Position numbers and translations under genes: made by a program
In this document: positions 8,328 through 16,045 of the stretch, piece after piece
Layout of the letters: each line of letters begins with the position of its first letter
Numbering within the stretch: the stretch's first letter is position 1
The notes under the pieces: model-generated
The model's input: the letters and a program-made list of their open reading frames with translations, nothing else
Databases searched by the model: none
Told to the model about the DNA's origin: nothing
Source: Cryomorphaceae bacterium
GTDB taxonomy: Bacteria; Bacteroidota; Bacteroidia; Flavobacteriales_D; Cryomorphaceae
Direction: 5' to 3'
Length of the DNA: 34,353 nucleotides
Assembly (NCBI GenBank): GCA_003565555.1
Contig: PXBH01000026.1
Span: 1 to 34,353, forward strand

Positions 8328-9631
8328 TATTTTTTCTCGTACACGCGGACGTAATCCACGACCATTTTTTGTGAGGTTACACTTTCATCCATGCCTTTCA
8401 GACCTCCCCAGCCGCCGCCCATGGTCAGGTTGAGGATGATATTCTGCGGTTGGTCAAAAGGCCATGTGAGCTCGCTCGATGTGTCATCGTAGGTGAAGTA
8501 GGGCGTATCATCCACAAATGCGGTGATGTATTCGGGTGTCCATTCCACCGCATAGGTGTGAAAGGCGTTGTTCATGTTTTCCACCTTGATGGTTCCCGTA
8601 GGCTGATTGCCGAGTTTGAAGTAATAGGCCGGTGTATGTGCCGAAGCGTGTGCGATTCCGTTGCCGGTTTCATTGTCCATCTCATAGCCCACACTTTCCA
8701 GAATGTCTATTTCCCCGCAGTAGGGCCAGCTGAGCTCGTCTACATAGCTGTCTCCCAAGGTCCATCCGGCAGCCCAATTGCCTTTTTCGGCGGGCACCTT
8801 GGCACGAAATTCAATTTTCCCGTAGGTGAAACTTACTTTTTCTCGGGTGGTGAGTCTGGCCGAAGTCCAGTTTCCTTCCGCGTCCTTCCGCGCTTCGATG
8901 ATCAGGTTGCCGTCTTCTATTCGTGCATTGTCGGCGTCTGCTTTGGTGTAGTATTGGAGCTCGTGGTTTCCCCAGCCCCAATCGCCGATGTCGTAAGTCC
9001 ATCTTGAGGTATCGGGCATGGTACCTTCGTCAAATTCATCCGCCCATACCACTTCCCAGGTATCGCCGTCGGTGGCTTGCACCATGTTTTCGGGTGTGGG
9101 GCGGTGGCTTTTGATCAATTCGAAGCGAATCGATTCGATGTTCACCGAGCCGTTCACATGGAGTCTGATCTTGTGCGTGCCTTCGTTCATCGGGCTGCCC
9201 GTCTTTACATTTGCGGAGTAGCCCGCATCGAGGGTGTTCTTCACCGGAATTTCAGCGGTGATGTCGTAGGTGCGGTCGTCTTTGTTGTCGCGGTAATCTT
9301 CGATCCAAAGGGAGGCCGGGTCGTCCGTGCGTCGCGCAGCATTGATGCTGATTTTGTACCGTCCGGCTTCCGGAATTTCCGCGGTGTAGTCCAGGTGGTG
9401 ATTGCCCGTATCCGTTACGGCAGCGTTGCCGGCTTCATTCCGTGTTACACTTCCGTGAAAATCGGTGTAGTCACCGCCGGCCAACCTGACTTCGGTTTGC
9501 GGTGTGGGGTTTGTTTCGGAGTCAGAGGTTTGTTCCGTTGCAGAAGTCCCGCCCTCTGAGGCACAGGCGCTGATAAGCGCGATGAGCGCAATCCATGCTG
9601 AAGTCGAAAGATATTTCTGCAGTCGGTTCAT
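8327..9631 (-). CDS. GH16 beta-glucanase lipoprotein with N-terminal CBM6-like domain
   Basis: This 434-residue endo-beta-glucanase of family GH16 is probably a laminarinase (endo-1,3-beta-glucanase). A lipoprotein signal ends in LISAC, with Cys23 as the lipid anchor, followed by a Ser/Thr/Glu-rich linker. Residues ~47-173 are a beta-sandwich resembling CBM6/CBM35 (LDYTAEIPEAGRYKISI, then ESIRFELIK). The GH16 catalytic domain spans ~190-433, with VVWADEFDEG, WGWGNHELQYYT and the active-site motif GEIDILES (nucleophile Glu307, Asp309, acid/base Glu312), ending in VDYVRVYE. It probably sits on the outer membrane, where polymer is cut. Start ATG overlaps the transporter gene stop by 4 bp (ATGA); its stop overlaps the GH3 start by 1 bp. 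Beta-1,3 specificity is inferred from family and neighbours. Confidence 0.93.
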   Translation of the reverse strand: MNRLQKYLSTSAWIALIALISACASEGGTSATEQTSDSETNPTPQTEVRLAGGDYTDFHGSVTRNEAGNAAVTDTGNHHLDYTAEIPEAGRYKISINAARRTDDPASLWIEDYRDNKDDRTYDITAEIPVKNTLDAGYSANVKTGSPMNEGTHKIRLHVNGSVNIESIRFELIKSHRPTPENMVQATDGDTWEVVWADEFDEGTMPDTSRWTYDIGDWGWGNHELQYYTKADADNARIEDGNLIIEARKDAEGNWTSARLTTREKVSFTYGKIEFRAKVPAEKGNWAAGWTLGDSYVDELSWPYCGEIDILESVGYEMDNETGNGIAHASAHTPAYYFKLGNQPTGTIKVENMNNAFHTYAVEWTPEYITAFVDDTPYFTYDDTSSELTWPFDQPQNIILNLTMGGGWGGLKGMDESVTSQKMVVDYVRVYEKK

Positions 9632-11235
9632 TTTACAAGGAGTTTTTCGAGTTCTTCGAGTGATTTCCCTTTGGTTTCAGGCACTTTCCACAGGACAAAA
9701 GCCAGCCCTGCCAGGGCAAAAATTCCGTACAGCATGAAGGTGATGGTGCTGCCCAAAGTTTCCAATTCCCAGGGGAATACGAGCTGCACTCCGAAGCTCA
9801 CGGCAGAGTTTACAAGTCCCACAAATGAGATGGCCAAGCCGCGTATCCAAATCGGGAAGAGTTCTGAAAACAGCACCCACATGACGGGGCCCACGCTGAT
9901 GGCGAAAGAGGCCACAAAGCCCAGAATTCCGATCAAAATGAGCATGGCATTCATGGTTACCGCGCCCGTGATCAGCTCAGACTCGTAGGTTTTGGCCGTT
10001 GTTTCGCCGAGGTTTTCGCGCAGGGCCTGTTTGAAGCTCACATCATCGCTGAAGGTTTGATTGAGCAGGGGTGCCAGCTGCACCCGATCTATTTCTTCGG
10101 GCAGCCCGATAGAGGATTCTTCCGTCAGGGTATAGCTTGCAGAGTGAAATCCGTAGGAAAGCAGGAACATGCAGGCGGTAATTCCCGTGAGGCCGAAAAT
10201 GAGCAAGGGCTTTCTTCCCAGTTTATCCACCATGGATATGGCCAGCAGAGTAAATACCAAGTTGATCAATCCCACATAGATGGCTTGCGAAAAAGAAGCG
10301 TCGGTGCCGATTCCCGATTGCTCAAAGATCATCGGGGCGTAGAAGAACACCGAATTAATTCCGGTGATTTGCTGCAGAATGGCAATAACAATTCCGATTG
10401 TGAGTACCGTTCGCAAGGCGGGCTTGAAGAGCGTACGTATGGGGGTCTTTTCTTTTTTGGAGGTGTCGGCCATGCTCTCTTTTACCGATTCTATAATTTT
10501 CTTGGCTTCCATGGGGTGGCAAGCACGCGTCATCACCTTGAGTGCTTCTCCGTACCTTCCCTTCATGGCCAGCCACCTGGGGCTGCTCGGCACTGCAAAG
10601 AGCCCGAAGAAGTACAGCAATGCGGGTAGGGCTTCAACACCCAGCATCCAGCGCCAGTTGTACTCGCCGAACTTCAAATTTTTCGCCCACTCCGCATCTG
10701 ATTGACCCCATTGGAGGATGAGGTAGTTGGTGAAGAATGCCGCCGAAATACCCAAAACAATGTTGAGCTGATTGAACGAAACCATTCTGCCGCGCCATTC
10801 GGGAGGCGATATTTCGGCGATGTACATCGGAGCGATGATCAATGAAGCTCCCACGCCGATTCCGCCGATCATCCTCGCGATGATGAGAAAGGTGAAGGTA
10901 GGCGCGACCGCCGAGCCGATCGCGGATACCATGTAGAGCAAGGCGGCGATGGTCAGTATCTTTTTTCGCCCCAGTTTGTCGCTGACCGGACCGGCGATCA
11001 GCATGGCCAGCGTGGCAGTCAGGGTGAGCGAGCTCACCGCCCAGCCGAGCTCCAGCTTTGTCAGCTCAAATTCGAGTTCGATGAACTTGTTGACCCCGGA
11101 GATTACCGAAGCATCGAAGCCCATAAGGAATCCGCCTAAGGCGACGATCAGCGCGGTGAGTACGACAAATCTTTTCGTCCTTGATCCGTCGTATTTCTCC
11201 GCCGAGCCGGGATTTTGTGCTTGCGTGGCTTCCAT
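9628..11235 (-). CDS. MFS sugar porter family transporter
   Basis: This inner-membrane 12-helix transporter of the sugar porter family (535 residues from this start) probably imports glucose or short beta-glucooligosaccharides. Signature motifs are GFLMGFDASVISG in helix 1, DKLGRKK (86-92) and its echo DKLGRKPLL in the second half, PSSPRWL (216-222, a PESPRWL variant), QQITGIN (~288-294), and the C-terminal PETKGKSLEELEKLL. Between helices 9 and 10 lies a ~65-residue hydrophilic loop (361-425), long for the family and predicted periplasmic. The frame is open to an ATG at 11265, but that start would overlap the preceding GH3 gene by 26 bp. The ATG at 11235 lies 4 nt after the GH3 stop and fits the operon's packing, so it is preferred; the choice is not certain. 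Placement between a cytoplasmic GH3 and the surface GH16 fits import of degradation products. Confidence 0.93.
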   Translation of the reverse strand: MEATQAQNPGSAEKYDGSRTKRFVVLTALIVALGGFLMGFDASVISGVNKFIELEFELTKLELGWAVSSLTLTATLAMLIAGPVSDKLGRKKILTIAALLYMVSAIGSAVAPTFTFLIIARMIGGIGVGASLIIAPMYIAEISPPEWRGRMVSFNQLNIVLGISAAFFTNYLILQWGQSDAEWAKNLKFGEYNWRWMLGVEALPALLYFFGLFAVPSSPRWLAMKGRYGEALKVMTRACHPMEAKKIIESVKESMADTSKKEKTPIRTLFKPALRTVLTIGIVIAILQQITGINSVFFYAPMIFEQSGIGTDASFSQAIYVGLINLVFTLLAISMVDKLGRKPLLIFGLTGITACMFLLSYGFHSASYTLTEESSIGLPEEIDRVQLAPLLNQTFSDDVSFKQALRENLGETTAKTYESELITGAVTMNAMLILIGILGFVASFAISVGPVMWVLFSELFPIWIRGLAISFVGLVNSAVSFGVQLVFPWELETLGSTITFMLYGIFALAGLAFVLWKVPETKGKSLEELEKLLVK

Positions 11236-11239
11236 GGAT

Positions 11240-13462
11240 TTATTCGATGATTTTAAAATGCGCATGACGGTCGGCCCTGCTGTCGCCGCCTACCCAGAGA
11301 TCAAAATCTCCGGGCTCGACCACGCGTTTGTTCTCCGCATTGTAGAAAGCCAGATCGTCTGCGTGCAGGGTAAATGTCAGTGTTTCGGTTTGGCCCGGGT
11401 CGAGCCATATTTTTTTAAATCCTTTCAGCTCCCTCACCGGACGCGTAATGCTTCCGAAGCGATCGCGGATGTAGAGCTGCGCCGTTTCGGCTCCGCGGCG
11501 CTCGCCCGTATTGGTAAGGTCAATGTAGATTTCAATGCTTTCATCCGCTTTAATTTCGTGGGCCGACAAGCGCACATCACCGTAGTGGAAACGGGTGTAA
11601 GAGAGACCGTACCCGAAAGGGTAGAGGGGTTCGAAGCCTACATCCATGTGAAAGGAGGTATTGCCCACAGAGGTCTGAGGCGCGCGCTGAGGAATGTTGT
11701 CTATATAGGTGAAGGAGTCATGCGTGGCGGGTTTGCCCGACATGCGTTGGTTGTAGTAGATCGGAATTTGCCCGACGTGCTTCGGGAAGGTCACGGGAAG
11801 TTTGCCGGAAGGCGGCGCATCGCCGAAAATGATATCGGCTATCGCGGGCCCGCCCATGGTGCCCGGGTGCCAGGCGTAAAGCATCGCATTGGTGTAGTGT
11901 CCGGTCTGCTCAATGGTGAGCGGCCTGCCCGCCATGATGACCAAGACGGTTGTTTTACCGAGCTTGGATATTTTCGCGAGCAGCTCGTTTTGCGCTCCAG
12001 GCAAATTGATGTCCGCCCGGCAGTGCGCTTCTCCGCTCAGGATAGCCTCCTCGCCCATAAACATGATCACGGTTTCACATTTGGCCGCGATGTCAAGCGC
12101 TTCCGCAAATCCTTCATGACTGCGGCTCCGAGAGTTGCTCAGTCCTTTCGCGAAATGAAGGTTAGCTTTTCCTTTCAAGCGCTCCCGTATGGCTTGAAGC
12201 GGGGTTCGGCACCAGGCCTCCTTCCCGTCAAAAGTCCAAGTACCCATTTGCTCGTGCGCATCATCGGCCATGGGCCCTATGATCGCTACGTTTTGCAGAT
12301 TGTCAGGATTGAGTGGCAGTACGTTGTAATCGTTTTTCAGGAGTACAATGCTTTCGCGGGCCGCATCCTCCGCTATGTCCAGATGCTCGGGATTTCCCTT
12401 TTCGGGAAAATGCACGGGATCCGTGTAGGGGTGGTCGAAGAGGCCGAGTTCGAATTTGACACGAAGGATGTTTGCCGTGCATTCATCGATCATCGCTTCG
12501 GAAATTTTTCCTTCCTCGGTGAGGGCCGCAAGGTTGTAGAGATAAGTTTGGCTGGCCATTTCCATATCGACGCCCGCCGCTACGGAAGCGCGGGCGGCTT
12601 CTTTCTCGCTTTCAGAGTAGCCGTGGGTGATGAGTTGGATCACTGAATCCCAGTCGCTGACTACGAATCCTTTGAAGCCCCATTCCTCCCGAAGTACCGT
12701 GCGGTTGAGATAGGCATGCCCCGTTGCGGGAACCCCGTTAATGTCGCTGAATGCTGTCATAAAGGTTGCCACGCCGGCATCTACGGCCGCTTTGAAAGGC
12801 GGCAGCGCGATATTTCGCAGTTCGCTTTCGGAAATGTTCACGTAAGCATAGTCCTTTCCGGCTTCGGAGTATCCGTAACCGGCAAAGTGTTTTGCGCAAG
12901 CGGCAAGGCTGTCGCGATCGGAGAGATTCTTTCCCTGAAAACCTTCGATCATGGCTGCGCCGACTACGGAGGTAAGGTAAGGGTCTTCTCCCGGCGATTC
13001 TGCGATTCGTCCCCAGCGGGGATCACGGGTCACATCGATCATGGGTGCAAAAGTCCAATGAACGCCGGCCGATCGACCCTCTACTGCGGCCATTCGGGCA
13101 CCCTTTCTGATCAAATCGGGATTCCAAGTGGCAGCCTGTCCGAGCGGAATAGGAAGCATGGTCTGAAATCCGTGGATAATGTCCCGGCCTATGATGACGG
13201 GAATGCCCAGTCTGCTTTCCTCCATCGCAACGCGTTGTATTTCATTGAGCGTTGCCATATCCGTCTCGTTGAGCACAGAACCTACCTTGCCTTCGCGCAC
13301 CGCATTGCGCAGACCTTGGGAGATACCGCCCGTTCCCGCTACCTGACACATTTGGCCGATTTTCTCAGCCAAGGTCATTTTCGCCAAGAGCTTCTTGACG
13401 CGTTCACCCACAGGGTTTTTTTTCGTGTGAACAGTTTTTTCAGACGTACGGGAGGTATGCAC
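11240..13462 (-). CDS. GH3 beta-glucosidase, cytoplasmic (BglX-like), GTG start
   Basis: This 740-residue GH3 enzyme has no signal peptide. Motifs are KMTLAEKIGQM (28-38), IGRDIIHG (91-98), RDPRWGRIAESPGEDP (146-161), KHFAGYG with EAGKDY (191-205), and the nucleophile in VVSDWDS (Asp270). The second domain carries MGEEAILSGEA, and the C-terminal fibronectin-III-like domain starts around FGYGLSYTRFHYGD and ends near the C-terminus. No ATG is available before codon 29, which is already inside the conserved KMTL motif, so a GTG at 13462 (or GTG codon 18, at 13411) must start the protein. It probably hydrolyses imported cello-, laminari- or gentio-type oligosaccharides. It begins the tight GH3-MFS-GH16-GH3-GH3 run; a hairpin (13509-13545) lies in the 119-bp leader. 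Confidence 0.92.
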   Translation of the reverse strand: MHTSRTSEKTVHTKKNPVGERVKKLLAKMTLAEKIGQMCQVAGTGGISQGLRNAVREGKVGSVLNETDMATLNEIQRVAMEESRLGIPVIIGRDIIHGFQTMLPIPLGQAATWNPDLIRKGARMAAVEGRSAGVHWTFAPMIDVTRDPRWGRIAESPGEDPYLTSVVGAAMIEGFQGKNLSDRDSLAACAKHFAGYGYSEAGKDYAYVNISESELRNIALPPFKAAVDAGVATFMTAFSDINGVPATGHAYLNRTVLREEWGFKGFVVSDWDSVIQLITHGYSESEKEAARASVAAGVDMEMASQTYLYNLAALTEEGKISEAMIDECTANILRVKFELGLFDHPYTDPVHFPEKGNPEHLDIAEDAARESIVLLKNDYNVLPLNPDNLQNVAIIGPMADDAHEQMGTWTFDGKEAWCRTPLQAIRERLKGKANLHFAKGLSNSRSRSHEGFAEALDIAAKCETVIMFMGEEAILSGEAHCRADINLPGAQNELLAKISKLGKTTVLVIMAGRPLTIEQTGHYTNAMLYAWHPGTMGGPAIADIIFGDAPPSGKLPVTFPKHVGQIPIYYNQRMSGKPATHDSFTYIDNIPQRAPQTSVGNTSFHMDVGFEPLYPFGYGLSYTRFHYGDVRLSAHEIKADESIEIYIDLTNTGERRGAETAQLYIRDRFGSITRPVRELKGFKKIWLDPGQTETLTFTLHADDLAFYNAENKRVVEPGDFDLWVGGDSRADRHAHFKIIE

Positions 13463-13508
13463 GGTTCGGTTTATGTTTGGTTGCTCGGCTATAAAAGTTC
13501 GGCGTAAA

Positions 13509-13545
13509 GCCCCCGCGACAGGGCATAAGGCTTCATCACGGGGGC
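13509..13545 (-). terminator. GC-rich hairpin between jelly-roll gene and GH3 gene (terminator or attenuator)
   Basis: GCCCCCG (13509-13515) and CGGGGGC (13539-13545) are perfect complements around a 23-nt loop. On the minus strand the stem is followed by TTTAC, a weak U-run. It sits 36 nt past the stop of the T9SS jelly-roll gene and 46 nt before the GH3 GTG. It could partly end the first transcript or limit read-through into the operon. Confidence 0.45.
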
Positions 13546-13581
13546 AGTCGTCATGCCGAATAATGGTGGAGGGCTGTGTAC

Positions 13582-14907
13582 TTACCTGTTCAGGATTACT
13601 TTGCCTGAAGCTGTTTCACCGTTTACGGTAAAGGTGTAGAAGTACAGACCGTTGGTCAATCCGCCCGGGTTCCACACGTAGCGGTTCAGTCCGGCAGACT
13701 GAAACCCGAGGTTCTTCTGTTCGATCATTTTTCCGGTCAGGTCAAAAATCGACAGCTGAATGTCCGCTCCGTTCACAAGGTCGTATTCGAAGGTAGTAGG
13801 CCCTGCGGAAGGGTTCGGGTACACATTGAATGTACCTACGTTTTCGAGGTTGTCAACGCTCACTGTTTGGTCGAGGACGAAGTTGTCAAAGAAGTACTCA
13901 TCTGAGGTGTTGTTTCCCGGGTCGAAGAGGACCACGAATTGCTCGATGTCGTCGGCACCGGCCACGGGACTCGCGTCGTAAGTAAGGGTTTCCCAAGCAC
14001 TGCTTGAGGAGGTTTCGGCGCTCATTTCCAAGATCACGTCACCTGCTGCATTTTGAAGAGAAACGATCACGGTGGTAGGTGCATTCGGATCCCACACATC
14101 AAGTTGCATCGAGGCATCGGGAGCGATATCAATTCCCTGCGGGAAGGTACCGATGAGTACATCGTTCTCTTCGCCTCCGTTGCGGGTGTAAGTAGCCACA
14201 TGGCTCGATTCATTGCCGCTCATATCGGGATTGGGAATGCGTCGGAAGTTGATCCCCGAGTGCGAGAAAATGTAATTCACATTTTGATTGCACTCAAAAT
14301 CGTTCAAAATGAGCGGATCGGGTGTCACGCCTTCACAGGGCGGGTTGGCGAGCTCCGGCCCGTTGAGGTTGTCGAAGTAGTAAGTATCGCCGTTGTTCGA
14401 ATTCGGGTCGAAGAGAATAACGAGTTGATTCAGAATACTCGGTGAAACATTTCCGTCGGGGGTTGCGGCCAGAGTGAAGGTCAAGGTTTCCCATTGTTCC
14501 CCGACGGTGGTGGTGGCCAGATATTCACTGTGGCGTCCTGTCGGGTAGTTGTCGGGCTGTGCCAGATTGCTGTTTTCCAAAGTGATCTGAACGGTTTTAC
14601 CGGGAGCGGGGCTCCATACGTCCATGGTTATGGTTTTGGCCCCCGTGGCGTAATCGGTTACGTTGTCCATCACGGCATTCATCACGATGACATCAAAGGT
14701 TTCAGCCGCATTGCGCACATATTGCGCGGCCACTTGGCTGGTGTTTGCGTCGGCCTGATCAGGGTTTTCATTGTATGGAATAAAGACTCCGGAAATAAAG
14801 CCGTAATTGGCTATGCGCGTATTTTCGAAGTTGTCCCAAATCTGTTGGGCGTCGGCTGCAGCAGCGGTGAAGCCTACTGCGGCAATTAGGGTGTAGATTT
14901 TTTTCAT
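13582..14907 (-). CDS. T9SS-sorted protein with two jelly-roll domains, putative glycan-binding
   Basis: This 441-residue secreted protein has a signal peptide (1-20, ADA-QQ). It carries two jelly-roll domains at ~22-185 (TMDVWSPAPGKTVQITLEN, WETLTFTL, TYYFDNLNGPE) and ~199-345 (QLDVWDP, WETLTYD, EYFFDNFVLD). A T9SS type A sorting domain follows at ~358-441 (FNVYPNPSAG, FDLTGKM, LTNGLYFYTF, GKVILNR). The domains share the aromatic DN/DD end strand with the large jelly-roll proteins at the other end of the cluster. No catalytic motif is seen. It follows the GH16 lipoprotein gene by 30 bp, so both are probably one transcript. A role as a surface beta-glucan-binding protein helping the adjacent GH16 is inferred from position and fold pattern only. 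Confidence 0.85.
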   Translation of the reverse strand: MKKIYTLIAAVGFTAAAADAQQIWDNFENTRIANYGFISGVFIPYNENPDQADANTSQVAAQYVRNAAETFDVIVMNAVMDNVTDYATGAKTITMDVWSPAPGKTVQITLENSNLAQPDNYPTGRHSEYLATTTVGEQWETLTFTLAATPDGNVSPSILNQLVILFDPNSNNGDTYYFDNLNGPELANPPCEGVTPDPLILNDFECNQNVNYIFSHSGINFRRIPNPDMSGNESSHVATYTRNGGEENDVLIGTFPQGIDIAPDASMQLDVWDPNAPTTVIVSLQNAAGDVILEMSAETSSSSAWETLTYDASPVAGADDIEQFVVLFDPGNNTSDEYFFDNFVLDQTVSVDNLENVGTFNVYPNPSAGPTTFEYDLVNGADIQLSIFDLTGKMIEQKNLGFQSAGLNRYVWNPGGLTNGLYFYTFTVNGETASGKVILNR

Positions 14908-14937
14908 TTTTTCAATTTTTAAGTTGGTGTTAGGGAA

Positions 14938-15792
14938 TTATTCGACTTGATAGACGCGGACGTAGTCCACCTCCATTGTTTGGGGAAATTGAGTGGTTCC
15001 GTCGGGATTTCCGGGAAGGTTGCCGCCGACAGCCACATTCAATATGATGTGAAAAAATTGGTCAAAGGGCCATGTAGAAGGAAGGGTGGTGGAGCGGTTA
15101 TTGGGCACCCCCACATCTTCACCGTCCACTTGAAAGAGGATGCAATCTTCTACCCAAATAGCCGTGTAGGTGTGGAACTCTTTGTAAAAAATGCTGTCTG
15201 TTTTGATGAATCGTTGCTCATTCCACCGGTGGCGATCATGCCCCCAATGAATGGTGCCGAATACCTGATCGTCTTTGTCACCGGTAGCCTCCATGACATC
15301 AATCTCACCGCTTGTGGGCCATATTCCGTAGACGTTCTCCGTGGGCAGCAGCCAAATGGCGGGCCACAAGCCCTGTCCGATCGGCAGCCGTGCCCGCACG
15401 TCTATCTTTCCGTAGCGCCAATCCCCTTTATTTTTTGTGACCAGACGTGCGGAAGTGTATGCGAATTCATCTTCGTAAAGTGGACTTTCCGCTTTCGCCG
15501 TGATGATAAGCTTTCCGTCTTCTACTTTTACATTCTCTTGACGATCAGTGTAATACTGCAATTCATTGTTTCCCCAACCGCAGAGCTCATTTCCCTCTCC
15601 GCGATCGCAGCCGTCTCCGAGATCGAAACTCCATTTGCTCGTATCGAGCGCGTTGCCCTCAAATTCGTCGCCCCATACCAGACGATATTTATAGTCGGCG
15701 GGAAATCGGCAGTCGGATAATTCTTCAGGGGAGTCACATGATGCGACCAAAACAACAAAGAAGAAGTACACTAAAATTCTCGTTCCTTTCAT
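14938..15792 (-). CDS. GH16 endo-1,3-beta-glucanase (laminarinase) lipoprotein
   Basis: This compact 284-residue GH16 enzyme is nearly all catalytic domain. The lipoprotein signal ends LVASC (lipid Cys19) and is followed by DSPEELSD, an acidic stretch that in Bacteroidota often accompanies export of lipoproteins to the cell surface. Catalytic-domain landmarks are LVWGDEFEGNALD, GWGNNELQYYT, RYGKIDVRARLP, GLWPAIWLLP and the active site GEIDVMEATG (nucleophile Glu163, Asp165, acid/base Glu168), with the closing strand MEVDYVRVYQ. The pattern matches GH16 laminarinases. A cysteine pair near WSFDLGDGC...LCGWG may form a disulfide. It is the first gene of the minus-strand cluster, divergent from the regulator, with a TAAATTTG -7 box about 39 bp upstream of the ATG, and so is likely the most directly regulated enzyme. 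Confidence 0.94.
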   Translation of the reverse strand: MKGTRILVYFFFVVLVASCDSPEELSDCRFPADYKYRLVWGDEFEGNALDTSKWSFDLGDGCDRGEGNELCGWGNNELQYYTDRQENVKVEDGKLIITAKAESPLYEDEFAYTSARLVTKNKGDWRYGKIDVRARLPIGQGLWPAIWLLPTENVYGIWPTSGEIDVMEATGDKDDQVFGTIHWGHDRHRWNEQRFIKTDSIFYKEFHTYTAIWVEDCILFQVDGEDVGVPNNRSTTLPSTWPFDQFFHIILNVAVGGNLPGNPDGTTQFPQTMEVDYVRVYQVE

Positions 15793-15830
15793 TTTCTTGC
15801 AGTGTCTGACACAAAAATTTCTCAGAACTT

Positions 15831-15838
15831 CAAATTTA
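15831..15838 (-). promoter_or_regulatory. Bacteroidota-type -7 promoter box for GH16 lipoprotein gene
   Basis: The minus strand reads TAAATTTG, a full match to the Bacteroidota -7 consensus TAnnTTTG. It predicts a start of transcription near 15825 and a leader of ~33 nt. No good -33 TTTG was found at the usual spacing. The same octamer precedes the GH-A gene at 21699-21706. Confidence 0.5.
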
Positions 15839-15887
15839 TGTTCTCTTTACACTAATGAAGAGATTACGGCTACATCACACGTACATC

Positions 15888-15958
15888 GGCACTTGAGTGC
15901 ACTACATCAATAATACTTCATGTGATTTTATACCCACCGCAAGAAAAATTCAAGTGCC
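15888..15958. promoter_or_regulatory. Inverted GGCACTTGA motifs, candidate operator between GH16 and regulator
   Basis: GGCACTTGA (15888-15896) recurs in inverted orientation as TCAAGTGCC (15950-15958), 53 bp apart. The first copy also lies in a 12-bp palindrome, GCACTTGAGTGC (15889-15900). Both are in the 253-bp divergent region between the laminarinase gene and the regulator gene, where a binding site for the regulator would be expected. Function is inferred. Confidence 0.35.
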
Positions 15959-16045
15959 TTTAAGAGAATTGTTTAAGGTTCAGACGCTCGTGCAATAAAC
16001 TACAGCATTTTGGGTTTTTTGGTTTTTTGGGTGCATCTTAGGAGC

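Noticed and set aside
10949-12646. 565-codon plus-strand open frame
   Set aside because: It lies antisense to the MFS and GH3 genes, whose minus-strand proteins carry clear family motifs. The plus product has no recognisable domain and crosses two real genes.
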